A stretch of 64,000 nucleotides of DNA from Setomelanomma holmii (GCA_010015745.1 ML978292.1:1-64000); one strand, 5' to 3'. Numbered from the stretch's first letter, positions 44,113 to 57,100 are shown. Notes: generated by a model from the letters alone, not told the origin. A program made the numbers and translations.

Positions 44113-45242
44113 TTAAGCCTTACGGCTCCTGGTCGCACGTCCGTTGGGGCTGGCACCTGTTGCGATTCCGTTAGCGACCCTGCTTGTAGACAGGCGCCTG
44201 CGGACTTCGACGACACCCGGTACCTTCTCGTCCTTCATCTCCACCAACGCGCTGGTAGCCCTGCGGCGGCCCTTGGGCACTGGCTTCTTGTACGTGGCGA
44301 AGTAGAAGGCGAGGAAGAGGAACAGGTACGACGTGATGATGCAGATGCCAGAGATGGCAGCAAACTCCTCGCCCTCGCATTTGCCCATGTTGGGCATATG
44401 CGGCCAGTAGGTGCTGGTGAAGTAGGTCCACGACGCAAAGTATATAAAGCCTGAATGAATGTTAGAATGATAAGGCGGAGAATGGACTGGCAACCTTACC
44501 GAGATCAAGGACGAATTGAGTGATTTGGCCAACGGTAATGTACTTCTTCCACCAGATACGGATGCCGCGCGCGCTCTGGAAGTAGTACCAGTACATAACA
44601 ACGTGGACAGCCAAGTTGAGGGTGATGACGGGCCATGAGACGGGAGTGTGGCCGATGAGCTGAGTGTAGCAGAGAAGAGCAGTCGCGCCGTGGTGGTAAG
44701 TGTGGAGGAAGGCTGTCATTGTTAGTATGCATACGTATCGAATAGCTTTTTGCGCACTTACTCAGCGGCTTCTTCTTGAGGAAGAGGAAGCAAGTGTCAA
44801 TCAGCTCGATGAACTTGGTGAGGTAGTTGAGATAATAGAGGATGACCAGCTTGTCCGTCCAGCCTCCCTCGTGGCTGCAAATGGCGAAGAACAGACCCTT
44901 GCGCGCAACCGTGGGGATCAAATGCTCCGCGAACAGCGCCAGGAGTATGCCGCTGATAGCTGTGAGGTAGAAGTTGTGGACCTTGAACAGGAAATTGAGC
45001 TTGAACGGCTCGCGCTCACGCATCAGCTCCCGTCCACCGAAAATTACAACATAGTATGTAAAAAGCGTAATGGCGCATGTCTTGAATGTGGACAGGGGCG
45101 TCTCGCCGGGGACGAAGCGGAAATCTTGGGGCTTGTAACCGGCAATGGGCTCGAAGGCGGCCTCGAAGATGGGCCACAGCTCGAGGCCAAAGGGGCGGTC
45201 TAGCGTGGGGACGCCATAGTTGATGAAGGAGGGGAGACCCAT
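44113..45242 (-). CDS. ELO-type very long chain fatty acid elongase (3-ketoacyl-CoA synthase)
   Basis: There are three exons, 45242-44762, 44712-44500 and 44450-44113; both introns are 49 nt; the product is 343 aa, close to yeast Elo2 (347 aa). Seven or so membrane helices are expected. The diagnostic HxxHH motif is in exon 2 (FLHTYHHGATALLCY), with family motifs KFIELIDTCFLFLKKKPL just before it and AVHVVMYWYYFQSA after it. The C-terminus is basic (KKPVPKGRRR), as in ER-retained elongases. It condenses malonyl-CoA with long acyl-CoA in the ER membrane to supply sphingolipid and other very long chain acids. Which of the ELO subtypes it is cannot be settled by eye. Confidence 0.95.
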
Positions 45243-46268
45243 TGTGTGCGCCGGTGGACTCGGTGCGCGATGTCGAGTTTACGAGGTCGTTGGCAGATTG
45301 TGACTTGTGCACGTCTACAGGCGCTTTGTGATTCTAGCAGAGTGCTCGGAATCTGCGCAGGTGCGATCGGAAAGCTCTTTCTTCCCTCGGATGGGAGTAA
45401 ACAAGGTGAGCGTGTATGGAAACGGCGGCAGTCGAGGCCGAAGGAGTGACGAAGAAGAAGGGTGAAGGGAAGAGATGAAGAGCCCCTAAGCAGTGCAAAG
45501 GAAGTCAGGTTTAAAGTGGTGGTAGCGCACGGACAGGTTTTGATGGGCCGCGATGTTTTCCAGAGGTGGATGAGCGAGCCGGAAAGGAGGTCGGAAATGA
45601 AGGCTCAACACCTCCGCGTCTTCCGCAGACGCGCCGTTGCTCGTCGAAAAATTACGACACCGTGCAGACCGAGGCCATTGGCTCTGTTGTGATTGGCTGT
45701 ACTACTGTTTGTATCGCTCTCCACGATTTCGCCGGCGCTGCTTGCTTACTTGCATTTGCCCACGTCTTACACATTGCCGTCTGTCTCGATCAGTACGCTT
45801 GCGTCGGACGAAGTGATAGTTGACTGCTCGCAGTAGATCAATGACGTTGCAAATCGCTAAGTGTATTTGCTAACGCCTGAGCACGTGGAAGAGTACTGCC
45901 CAGACGCATATGATTCAGTTTTTACCTGATTGGGCATTTACGCTTTTGAACAAGGCGATCTTGGCCGGATGCCAAGGCTTCCGAAAGCCGAGTGGCGCTC
46001 AGCACTTGGGACCTCACCTTTCGCCCATGTGCAAAAACAGCAGTGAGGATGGGAAACCCTTTACATTCCATGTCTATCAGGGTCAAGGAAAGCCCAGTGT
46101 AATCATCCTCGAGCCCAAAACACCTATATGAAATCCCTCCGCTTTTGAGGAACCTAGCCAAGTATTCTACGTACAACTGCCACGCCATCAAAACCATACA
46201 CGGGCGGGTCCGTCATCCATCGCTAAGAAGAAAGGAGAAACAAAAGAGTATATCGCCATATGTGGAGC
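45243..46268. other. intergenic: ELO promoter and 3' flank of the PP2A subunit gene
   Basis: No gene was found. The part next to the elongase (45243-45700) is purine-rich on the plus strand, i.e. CT-rich in the sense of the gene. Small ORFs are under 100 codons. Confidence 0.5.
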
Positions 46269-46472
46269 TCATGAGAGCAGGTTCTGCGTTACTCGAGGCA
46301 CGTTGCTTCCAGAGTTTGCTCGCACCCGTCCCATAGGTGCCCAGGTACGCGGAGAAACGACGTTGTTACCAGCAGATCCAGGTCGATGGCCACTGTTGCT
46401 GCGCGGACGACCAGACGAGCGCCGCGCCGCAGACGATGCATGATGCTCAACTTGCTGTGTATGATGCCGGCG
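46269..46472 (-). CDS. candidate alternative C-terminal exon of the PP2A B56 gene
   Basis: This 67-codon open stretch plus stop is preceded by a good acceptor (pyrimidine-rich ...TTTGCAG) with a CTGAC branch site about 24 bases upstream. A GTACGT donor lies within the last codons of the standard exon (46643-46638), and joining is phase 0. The encoded tail is rich in Arg, Ser, Gly and Asn (SSGRPRSNSGHRPGSAGNN; RVRANSGSNVPR), which is plausible as a disordered phosphoregulated tail. The 171-nt intron is longer than the other introns in this gene, so constitutive use is uncertain. Confidence 0.45.
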   Translation of the reverse strand, partial: RRHHTQQVEHHASSAARRSSGRPRSNSGHRPGSAGNNVVSPRTWAPMGRVRANSGSNVPRVTQNLLS

Positions 46473-46634
46473 CTGCAAAGACGCAAGCAGAGACGAGTCA
46501 GATCCACCTGATCCCAGAATACAGATTCGTGAACAAGAAGAAGGATCTAGATAGAAGTCTAGGGATAGAATTAAGAGTACATCGATTCGGCCATAGAAGA
46601 ATGCTCGTCCTTGAGAGTTCTAGGGACTTAAGAA

Positions 46635-48937
46635 TCAACGTACCGAAGTTTGGCTGCTCTGTCGCTCGTACTCCTTCGGCCGTCTGTCTCTTGAAGCATC
46701 GTCTTGCAGCCGGAGGTTTTCGAGTCGGCCTTGACTCAGCGGGTCCGAGTCATCCAAGCGCATGGGTGATGCTGCCGCCGATGTTGACAAGGCTGGGTTT
46801 GGGATTGTTCCATTTTGGCGTGCTTCGGCGAGTTTCGCAAGCTTGTCCCACCGATCTTGCCGGCTCTGTTTCCTTTGGCCGGCATTGTTCTGCGACTCCG
46901 CGTAGTCGTGCGAACAGTCGTCAAAAAGCTGAGGGTTGACTTCCATGAACAGCTTCATTGCATTGTACACCATACCGTGGATGGTCCTAGTCGCAGCGTT
47001 AACGGATCGAACATTGCAGCAGTCAAAAAGTCCTTACCTGTTCCAATGTCCTTTACTGTTCTCGTAGAGCGGTGCGAACATGATTGGCAGGATGACTTCC
47101 ACATTGTCGCTGACAAGGTTACAGAAGTATTCGTTGTTCCAGAAGTAGAGTGCGCGCTCTGCAACCTGGAAGTGAGGACTTGCGACCGACTTCGCCAATT
47201 GATTGAACAGTGGCTCCTGCACCTTCGCAAACTCGGCCGGGTCCATGACCTCGAAAATGTCCTCCACTTCGTTCAAGAACATGACCTCCTTGGTGCTGTT
47301 GACTTTCGGCCAATAACGCAAAAGGCCAAGCACGACCTGAAAACGTTAGTCAACATCAAAATATTTGAGTCCTTGATCTCACCTCTTCCGTCAGAGCGGC
47401 GTCCTTCTCAAGGAACTGTACGATGCAATATGCCAGCTGAGGGTGGTACATGCTCAGACTTTTGACTTTGTGCAGGGGGATGAGGACTCTGGTGAGGAAC
47501 AGTTTGTGCTCCTCCTTCAGTGGAAGCGCGAAACCATTAATAATGGAACCGAGAATCTCAAGAAGTTCGGCGATGCCGTTGAATCGTTCCGTCTCGTAAA
47601 TGAACTGGAAGAAGACGTTGTTGATGGAGCGACGAATGTATGAGCGGAGGTTGAGGAATTTGCCGTAGATACGGTGCAGAGTGGTCTTGAGGAAATCGCG
47701 CTCTCTAGGGTCTTCCGAATCGAACAGTTCCAGCAGCTAGCGTAAAGTCAGTATTCATGTCGCAACGGACATGATGCGATAACTCACGTTCAGCACAAAG
47801 CTATGATCTATATATGCCTTGGCGATGTTTGTGTTGAAATCTTGACTTTCAATGAAACGCAGGAAAAACTCATAAACGACCTGAATGTGCGGCCAAGCCA
47901 CCTCCAGAACAGGCTCGTCTTCTTCAGGGTCGAATGCTTCGCCTTGCGGGTTCATTGGGGGTGGAATGGGCCGGAAGAGATTCTTCGCAAACATCTCAAC
48001 GACTCGCGGATACATCTTTTCGGTGATAACTTGGCGATTATTGGCGACATAGTCGAGTAACTCGTGCAATGCCAGGCGCTTGATTTCCTTTGACTTCATG
48101 TCGCCACTGGCGTCGTTGAAGTCGAAAATGATGTTGCACTGGTCGATCTTCTGCATGAAGAGCTCTTCCCGCTTGTTCGGAGGCACTTCGTGAAACCCTG
48201 GCAGCTTCTCTAGTTCGCGCTGGCGCTGGTCGGAGATGTCGAATCGCGACGAGTGCTGCCTCTTGGGTGTCCTTATGCCCTCAATGGCGTCCTTCGGCGT
48301 CGCTTGTAGGCGGTCGAAGATGAGCGACTTCTGACCGGCTTTAGGGGGCGCGAGGTCACCAGGCATGGTTTCGGCCGCGCCTGGGGGAGGGATATGCTGG
48401 AACTATTGGTCAGCTTCTTGGCTTGCGCATGTAGGCTCGTGAACATACTGGAGCACTTGGGCTGATGACTACGCTCGGTGCCAAAGGCTGTCCCATCCTA
48501 TGGGGCGTGCCGGGACCTGAAGCGCCAGCAGAACCCGCAGTGTTGGAGCCTACGGCGCCCTGCTGCCCGCCAAATTGTGGAGCGCCACCCGTTGAGCCCG
48601 CAGGGCCTGGCTGTAACGAGCCAGTGCTGGGTTGAGCGCCATCTGCGGCAGGCTGCTGAATCTTGCTCCGCGCGTCGGCGAGCTGTGTCTGCGACGAGGA
48701 AGGCGTGGGCTGAGCCGAATTGGAGGGCGAATTGGAAGCGCCTTGCGAGGGCGAGGCGGTGCCAGAGGTCGAGTCCTTCTTCTTAGATGACTTGTTGCCC
48801 TCTTTAGCCCGTGAGAGCTGTTCATGCTAAGCATGTTAGCTTCTGCGCACAGAGAGGGGTATAGCGTCGGATGGCAGAGACAGAGTGAAGCGAGGGGATA
48901 GTTAAGGACTTACAACCCTTTGCCTAAAGCCCTTCAT
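46635..48937 (-). CDS. RTS1: PP2A regulatory subunit B56 family (Rts1-like)
   Basis: Exons are 48937-48914 (8 codons), 48826-48449, 48402-47788, 47736-47383, 47336-47038 and 46986-46635; introns are 87, 46, 51, 46 and 51 nt; the product is 673 aa. The first exon, MKGFRQRV, resembles the start of yeast Rts1. Residues ~9-135 are low complexity (Ser/Gln/Pro/Gly) after a basic KKK patch. The B56 HEAT-like domain follows (FIFxx-type motifs replaced by IIFDFNDASGDMKSKEIKR; PHIQVVYEFFLRFIESQDFN; LRSYIRRSINNVFFQF; TEEVVLGLLRYWPKVNSTKE; EIL..FALPLKEEH; HWNRTIHGMVYNAMKLFME). It targets protein phosphatase 2A in cell-cycle, stress and kinetochore control. An alternative last splice (donor at 46643, 171-nt intron, exon 46472-46269) keeps frame and adds an Arg/Ser-rich tail, giving 738 aa. 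Confidence 0.93.
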
Positions 48938-49653
48938 GACTGCGGCCGGCGCAAATGCACGTCAGGCGGTGCGGAGATCTGGCGGAGGAAAGCGGTGGAG
49001 TTGGGGGCTGCCCTCGAGGCGTCCGCGGTGAAGTCGCAACCCAACAGTGCCAATGCAGCTCGACGGGAGGAATGCGCACGCTCAACGTAGTCGGGTGGAG
49101 AGCGTTGGGCTCAGATCGACATGAAGACGGACGCGTGCCGTGACAGATCGTCGCTAGTGTTGGTGTTCAGAGACGGTGCGCGGGAGTCGGTGATGGAGGA
49201 GCTCGCGAGGGGGTGTGCAGCGGCAGCGGGCCCTGGTCAACCACACAGTGACGCACTAGAAGGGCTGAGGTGTGGGAGAGCGCTGAGGGATCTGCGGGTG
49301 TGGAAGAGGATAGACGCGAGTAGTGGTAGCTTGCTAGGTCTGCCAGGTGATGGCAGACAGAGGTGCTAGTCGAGCGTCTGACCGATTCGCACTAGAGTTG
49401 TGGCCCGTGTGTCTGGGAGGACCCCGCCGATTTGGTGCAATGGCGCCAGAGCACAACGGCTGCAACGGCGCAGAGGCATGGCGGAGAGATAGTGGACGGT
49501 GGTAGCGAGCAGGAGAGAGAGTTTGAGAGATTATACAGCTGCCTGCGACTCATTGTGCTGTGGTACGATAATTTGGCCGACTACAGAAAATCACCAGATC
49601 CCTGGCTTACAAAGGAAACTGCGACTGCTTTCGCAAATTCCAAACTCAGCACC
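48938..49653. other. divergent promoter between the PP2A subunit and tau95 genes
   Basis: The 716-base spacer is G-rich on the plus strand. No separate gene is recognised; ORFs of up to about 85 codons here lack domains. Confidence 0.5.
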
Positions 49654-51779
49654 ATGGATGTGGATCGTATCGAACACGATGCGGGTGGCATGAACGGCGA
49701 ACCACAGCATGCACCGTGGTTGCCCATTCCGTCTCGCGCCATATCGGTCGTCGAGCACCCATGCATCGTCAAGAACATCGACAAAGGCATCACCTCGCTG
49801 GGCGGGCCCATGAAGTTGAGCAAAGTCAGGACTGAGACTGTTAATATCATGCAGAATCTGACACAAGGTACAGGGTCTACGATCCAAGGTGAAAACCATA
49901 AGTGACGGCGAGGATGACCAGCTCGAACAACTCCTCTCGCTATCTCTCAGGCCAGACGACCCTTTCGCCAAGCGATTACTATCGACGGCAGTCACGACCA
50001 ACAACCTACTGCTCAAGGTCACAGTGCCGAAGCGTACTGGGCGCAAGCGTAAGCGCGGCTCTGACGGACCCTTTCTGAGCCCAGAAGAGATCGAAAACTC
50101 GAGTAATGGATCATCGAATGGCAGTCATTCTTCGAAGCAGCCGCATGTGGATGCAACTACCATATACAGGAGCCTTCAGGATAATGCGTCAAAATACAAA
50201 GTTTCCTTAGTGGGCGTATTGGACGAGACACATCGATTTCGAAGTGAGTACCGCAACCCTACTTGAACTGCTATCTCTGACAACGCAGCTATGCCGGACC
50301 TGCAATACGCTGCAGTGCGGAACGGCACGATGGTCGATCTGAAAAATCACATTATGCCCATGCGTTGTAGGTACTCCAGCTATCGATAGAAGAGCTGCAC
50401 TTACACATACTAGACAGTGAGCTGAAGAACTACACAATCGATAAAACAGCTGGAGCGAACTTTGCAAAGAGTGTCGGCCCGTCAGCGGAATTCATACAGA
50501 CGCCTGTGGCGTTCAATTACCGGTCAGTCTGCCGTTGTTGAGACTTATGCTTTTGCTGAACATGCTTAGCTTCCAACAAAACGCCTACGTCAAATACACT
50601 GACTCGGGCGTAGTCAACCTGCAAAAGAGCCTAGCCTTCAACTCATACACCATCATCAAGCCTACTGACAAAGATGTGCCCACGGGCCCTAAGCCAAATC
50701 TTCCTCCAGAATCGTCACTCACACCTTATCTGCAGACACTCATTGCGCAAATACGAGCTGAGCTTGAAGAGAGACCCGTCATCACTCGACACTTGCTCTA
50801 CAACAAACTTGGCTGGGACAGACGGACACGACTGCGACAAGCTGCTGTGTACTGCGGGTATTTCTTCGAGAGCGGGCCATGGCGTGAAGCACTGGTACGA
50901 TGGGGTGTTGATCCGCGGACAGACCCTTCATATCGCTGGTATCAGACCGTCTCGTTTATGTCGTACCTGAAGTCTGGAAGAGCCAAGCATGGTAAAACGT
51001 TTGACGCGCATGTTCAGAAGCTCAGTCAAATGTCAGCAAAAGAGCTAGAGACACAGCACATGTTCGATGGCCGCACAGTGTCTGACACCGGCAACACATT
51101 CCAGTTTTGCGACATCACTGACCCGCTCATTGCGAAGATCCTGGCCACTGGGGATATTCGTACAACATGCGCGCCGACATTTCAAGGATGGTACCATGTG
51201 GGAACGTGGGCGAAAGTGACGGTCATCTTGAAGGACAAAATGAACACGATCATCGCCGGCAAGGGAACAGACGATGCTCGTTACAGTCGCATCATCGAAT
51301 GGCCGGAGCTCTGGGATGATAAAGAGGTGGCTGCCACCTACAAAGCGGAGGTCGATAATCGTCAGATTCACCAGGAGAAGAAAAGAGAGCACGATGTAAT
51401 GCACAGTGTACGGTGGGCGGCGCGCAACCCCAGGTATGCCTTTGAGAAAATGGAGGCTATGGACGAGCAACAGCGGCAGTCAAGGGACAACGGAGTTGAA
51501 GAGGCAGATGATGCTGAAGATGAGGCTGAGGTACCAGAAGACATGACGGAGGTTCCAGACACCGCCGCAACGATCCTCAACGAAAACGAAGAGGAGGCAG
51601 CAGACGCCGAGGGATTTACCGAGGATGATGAGAACGAGGAAGTCAATAGGCAGGTCATAGTCGAGGACGCTGATGATCTTGAAGATGCAAACGACTCTGA
51701 TGACGACGACCTTCCCATCGTGTCTACACGGGCAGCATCAGAAGGTCCGGCGCCTTTTGGCGGCCTCTATCGTGTGTAG
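49654..51779 (+). CDS. TFC1: TFIIIC subunit 5 (tau95/Sfc1-like), RNA polymerase III initiation
   Basis: There are five exons, 49654-49824, 49868-50243, 50289-50366, 50414-50522 and 50570-51779; introns are 43, 45, 47 and 47 nt; the product is 647 aa. The N-terminus has the family block RAISVVEHPCIVKNIDKGI and GGPMKLSK, then LSLRPDDPFAKRLLS and a basic stretch (KRTGRKRKR). Exon 5 has the conserved LLYNKLGWDRRTRLRQAA and CGYFFESGPWREALVRWGVDPR. The C-terminus is very acidic (Asp/Glu-rich over ~110 residues), as in tau95. The protein binds the A-box side of tRNA-type promoters within TFIIIC in the nucleus. Introns 1 and 4 begin with GTCAG rather than GTRAG. Intron 3 has two equivalent placements (50367-50413 or 50371-50417), which change one residue (Tyr or Cys). 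Confidence 0.92.
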
Positions 51780-52150
51780 CTTCACCTTTATGAGGGGTAG
51801 TCGTCAGCAAGGATAAACGAACCGCGAACGAAAACGAGTCATGACTTGGTGACAAGCCGAAAATGTATCACTATGTAGCAGAAGAATGAAACATTGATGT
51901 AAATCCCGATGATGCACATATTTATGGCATGCGCTCGTGAGAGAGACAATGTCGTCAGATTCAGGAGCGGCCGACCCACTTTTCGGTCTTGGCTAGAGCG
52001 CAGGTCGGATCGCCTGAGCTTTCGTTTTCATAACCTCACTAAATCTCACACCACCAACACCACTGCCCACAGCCGCACCGCCCGGCTAAGCACACCGAGT
52101 CACCTTTAGAAATACTCCCGTAGCTTCTCCCCAGCTAATTGACACGCACA
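51780..52150. other. intergenic: COX subunit promoter
   Basis: The spacer lies between two plus-strand genes. It contains a CT-rich and CACCAC-rich leader at 52040-52150, just before the ATG. Nothing else was noticed. Confidence 0.5.
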
Positions 52151-52958
52151 ATGTCCTTCGTGCGCTCCGCGTCGCAGGTCAGCCGAGTGGGCGCGCGAGT
52201 CCCGGTATCCCGAGCGACACCCATTGCCTGGACCGCCCAGCGCGCCTTTTCGCAATCCGCTGCCAGGAAAAGCGACCAGCATGCCGAGGAGACCTTTGAG
52301 GAGTTTACTGCCAGGTACGATCAGTCCGGGGCGAGGTCATGTTGAAGAGCAGGGGAGGAGTGCTCCCGGACTGCTTAGAAGCCATTGGTCTCCGTCAAGT
52401 TTGTCGAAAGCCATAACTGACCACCGTGTGCATGCAACAGGTATGAGAAGGAATTCGACAAGGTCAATGACGTTTTCGAGCTTCAGGTACGTTGATCACA
52501 CCAGATCTGGACCTCCATTGGCATCAACCGATGTAGCCTCGGATGAGCTGTCTATGAGTCAGAAAGCAACAGAGCTGATGGGTGCCCAGCGAAACCTGAA
52601 CAACTGCTTCGCCTACGATCTCGTCCCCTCGCCATCCGTCATCACCGCCGCCGTCCGCGCTGCCAGGCGCGTCAATGACTTCCCCTCGGCAGTCCGAGTC
52701 TTTGAGGGTATGTACAAGCTAGGGTAGCGACCATCGCTACGAAGTCGCGGTTTGCCTTGTGCACTCGAGTGTAGCGCAAGCGAACTGCTAGACTAGATGT
52801 GAACCATTTAAGATCGTCGTGATTACTAACGCTTCCTAGGTATCAAGTTCAAGGTCGAGAACAAGGGGCAATACACAGAATACCTCCAGGAGCTCGAGCC
52901 GCTGCGCGAAGAACTCGGCATCCCATTGAAGGAGGTCATGTACCCTGACGAGAAGTAG
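52151..52958 (+). CDS. COX6: cytochrome c oxidase subunit VI (mammalian Va)
   Basis: There are four exons, 52151-52314, 52441-52486, 52590-52707 and 52840-52958; the product is 148 aa, identical in length to the yeast protein. Introns are 126, 103 and 132 nt, clearly longer than elsewhere in the window. The first ~40 residues form a basic mitochondrial presequence (MSFVRSASQVSRVGARVPVS). The mature part has AEETFEEFTARYEKEF, NNCFAYDLVPSPSVITAAVR, RRVNDFPSAVRVFEG and KFKVENKGQYTEYLQELEP, all family hallmarks. It is a peripheral matrix-side subunit of respiratory complex IV. Confidence 0.96.
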
Positions 52959-54127
52959 ATGGCCATACCTTTCATCCCTCCCTTTACGATACCACCAGCA
53001 TTGAGCCATTACGCCCCTTGCAAATGCCAACATCTCGATTATCTACCTAGACCGATGGAAAGGGAGGGACGGACTGTACCACTGTGCGATGTTTACCCTT
53101 GACCAGCTTTTCGGGTGTCGCAGCCATTTGGGGCTTTACGGGACGTCGGTAGATGAGCGGTATCTCGCTGTAGTAGACGTACAGATTTCTTTGATTTCAA
53201 CTTGTCGCACAAACTTTGCATCGTGTGCCGCTCTCGTGATGTGCCGCCCTAGACATGCGGCCGGAATCGTGGATACCGCCGCACTTCTTTTCGAAGAGCA
53301 TACAGCGTCTTTCCCCGAAACCAAAAGGTGACCATCTACGAGTATACTCGGGGCTCCATGTTCAGAGCAAATGAGGTGCACTGGATGGCCTCACCGCCTT
53401 TTCAATCGAGTCTTATAGTGAACGAAGACTCCTGAGGATCTTCAGCCTATGGTAATACGTTCAACAGAAGATCAAGTGCAAGTAGATTACTGCAGGTGTA
53501 TGGTAGCTTTGTACATATGCTTCCGAAATCTGATATGTAAGAGGAATCCACGTTTGCCAACGATACGCAAGAAGTTACATATAATATACATGTGCATTAT
53601 ATGCAAAGACTTGCAGTTTCTTTAGAATACTCCCTCGCCTTGCTCTTTTGAGAGCTATCTGATGTCACGGACCACAAACGCCGGCGACGCCACCTTTTGG
53701 CCGGGAAGCGAGCACGACCCTGTAGCTCCAGCACAGACTGACCAATCAAACCACTCCGTGGTTTCTCAGGTAGAAGGCGCTCCCCCCGTCACTTCCTTCT
53801 CCGCAGCGCTCAAGTCGCGAATCCAAAACCCAGCGCATGCTGGACGCGACCACCGCACCACCACGAGTCCTTTTTCTACCATAACGATTGTAATGACCAT
53901 CTAGGCCGCTTCGCCTATACTTTCCTTACTGGAACTTAATTTCGACACTGCACCTGCATCAAATACTCGTGGTGCTTTGCGACAGGCCTCCGAAGCCTCG
54001 CGACCGATGCACTCTTCCCGACCGAATACACTGCACATCACGACGATCTAGCTAGGGCTAGTAGAGCTGCCGCATAACAGCGACCATACCAATTGCGCCA
54101 GCAGCTGTGAGCTGCACCAATATCAAT
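52959..54127. other. intergenic: TRA1 promoter and leader
   Basis: An 80-codon ORF (53662-53904) precedes TRA1 in another frame and has no recognised domain; it could be leader sequence or an upstream ORF. The stretch at 53520-53630 is AT-rich with ATATAATATA-like strings. Nothing else is supported. Confidence 0.45.
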
Positions 54128-57100
54128 ATGGCGTCGCACAACTTTGAGGTCATGGCCGCGAAGCTTGACGATCCGAATTCTGGTACATCGCGAACAGAAT
54201 GCGCGCATAAGTCGTGTGCGCGCCATACAGAAGATTAGAGGCTGACCGCTCGTAGATCTACGGACAAAAGGAACGCAAGCAATAGACATAAGGGACAATA
54301 TTGAGAGTTATTGTCAAGGCCAGCAGTATGGTGTCTTCCTGAACCATCTCGTGCCCGTCTTTCTCAAGATACTCGATGGGAATCCGGTCTTCATATCTAC
54401 GTCCCCGGAACAGGTAAGAGCGTAGCCTGCGGCGATGAACATGTCTCTGACACCAGGTGTAGCGGATACGGAACTGTGTGCTTGAAATACTGCACAGACT
54501 TCCCATGAACCCAGTAGAGGCGGTCGAACCCCACGCAGCGAAGATTTGCGATAAGCTCGTGAGCCTTGTCAAGCTGGAAAATGAAGACAACGCTGTGCTG
54601 TGCATGAAGATCATTATGGACTTCTTGCGACACCAGACCAAGGCTCTAGCAGACCGCGTACAGCCGTTCTTGGACCTTATTCAAGAGATGTTCGAGACTA
54701 TGGAGCAGGCAGTGCATGATACATTTGATAGTGGCACACCAGCACCGTCCTCACAGGGCGTTCCCTCGACCCCGAGTAATCATCAGTACTCGCAGTCACC
54801 GCGACCGAGCTCCCCAGCAACCGCACTCACATCCAGCTCCGCAGGCGACCTTGGTTCCGAACACCAGCAGACGCGCATGCTGCTGAAGGGCATGCAATCC
54901 TTCAAGGTCCTTGCCGAGTGCCCAATCATTGTCGTGTCCCTCTTCCAGGCATACCGCAACTGTGTGAACAAGAATGTGAAACTTTTCGTTCCGCTCATCA
55001 AGAATGTGCTGTTGTTGCAGGCTAAGCCACAAGAGAAGGCGCATGAGGAGGCGAAGGTACAGGGCAAAGTCTTCACTGGAGTCAGCAAGGAGATCAGGAA
55101 TCGAGCTGCATTTGGCGATTTCATCACAGCTCAGGTCAAGACCATGAGCTTTCTGGCATATTTGCTCAGGGTATATGCCAATCAGCTCAACGATTTTCTG
55201 CCGACCCTCCCGGATATCGTTGTTCGCCTACTCAAGGACTGCCCACGCGAGAAATCCGGAGCGCGCAAGGAGCTCCTAGTGGCTATCAGGCATATCATCA
55301 ATTTCAACTTTCGCAAGATCTTTCTCAAGAAGATCGACGAGCTTCTGGATGAGCGAACATTGATTGGCGATGGTCTCACCGTCTACGAAACAATGCGGCC
55401 ACTTGCCTACAGTATGTTGGCTGACTTAATACACCACCTGCGCGACACACTTTCCAAGGAGCAAATACGTCGAACCGTCGAGGTGTATACCAAGAATCTC
55501 CACGACACCTTCCCTGGCACCAGTTTCCAGACTATGAGCGCTAAGCTGCTCCTCAACATGGCCGAATGTATCGCGAAGCTTGAGCCGAAAGAGGACGCCC
55601 GGTACTTCCTCATCATGATACTGAATGCAATTGGCGACAAGTTTGCCGCCATGAACCGACAGTATCACAACGCAGTCAAGCTATCAGCGCAATACAATCA
55701 ACCTTCCATTGACGCAGTCGAAGAGAACCACATAGCCGTGCAGGAGCAACCGCCCGACTGGGACGAGATTGATATCTTCAACGCGACGCCGATCAAGACT
55801 TCCAATCCCCGCGATAGAAGCTCAGACCCGATTGCGGACAACAAGTTTCTCTTCAAGAATCTCCTGCATGGCTTGAAGAATCTTTTCTACCAATTGCGGG
55901 CTTGCAATCCAGCAAAGATCAAAGAAGAGATCGACCCAGCCAATGCGTCCGCAAATTGGCATGAGGTCTCCTTCGGCTACAATGCGGAAGAAGTCGAAGT
56001 CCTTATCAAGTTGTTCCGCGAAGGAGCTAAAGTCTTCCGTTACTATGGCACGGACAAGAGCCCGGAAACGCAGGGGCTCTCACCCGGAGACTTCATGGGC
56101 AACCAGCACATGATGTCGTCTGGCAAGGAGGAGAAAGAATTGCTTGAGACATTTGCGACTGTCTTCCACCACATCGACCCAGCCACATTTCACGAAGTGT
56201 TTTCATCAGAGATACCCCATTTGTACGATATGATGTTCGATCATCCAGCGTTGCTTCATGTTCCTCAATTCCTGCTGGCTTCGGAAGCCACATCACCTGC
56301 GTTTTCCGGGATGTTGCTACAGTTCCTCATGGATCGCATCGAAGAGGTCGGTACAGCCGATGTCAAGAAGTCGTCGATCCTACTACGACTCTTCAAGCTC
56401 TCCTTCATGGCGGTTACGCTCTTCTCGGCGCAGAATGAGCAAGTGCTATTGCCGCACGTCAGCAAGATCATCACCAAGTCGATACAGCTATCAACCACTG
56501 CCGAAGAGCCGATGAATTATTTCTTACTCCTGAGATCGCTGTTCCGCAGTATAGGTGGTGGCAGATTCGAGCACCTCTATAAGGAAATCTTGCCACTCTT
56601 GGAGATGCTCCTAGACGTCCTCAACAATCTTTTATTGACGGCACGGAAGCCCGCCGAGCGAGATCTCTTCGTTGAGCTGTCTTTGACGGTACCTGCGCGT
56701 TTGAGTAATCTTCTGCCGCATCTCAGCTACCTCATGCGCCCTCTTGTGGTAGCGCTCCGAGCTGGGTCAGACTTGGTAGGGCAGGGGCTTAGGACGCTCG
56801 AGCTATGTGTAGACAATCTGACAGCAGACTACCTCGATCCCATCATGGCGCCAGTGATCGACGAACTTATGGCTGCCTTGTGGGAACATCTGAAGCCAAA
56901 TCCATACAGTCATTTCCATGCACACACCACAATGCGCATTCTGGGGAAGCTAGGAGGTCGAAATCGAAAGTTCATCACAAGCCCTCCGGAACTCGACTTC
57001 AAGCCGTATTCTGATGATCAGTCATCGATTGACATTCGACTCATCGGGTCTACGAAGGACCGTGCATTCCCGGCAGCCATAGGCATCGACACTGCGATCG

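Noticed and set aside
53662..53904. 80-codon ORF upstream of TRA1 as a separate gene
   Set aside because: It has no recognisable domain and lies in the presumed TRA1 promoter and leader. At most it is an upstream ORF.
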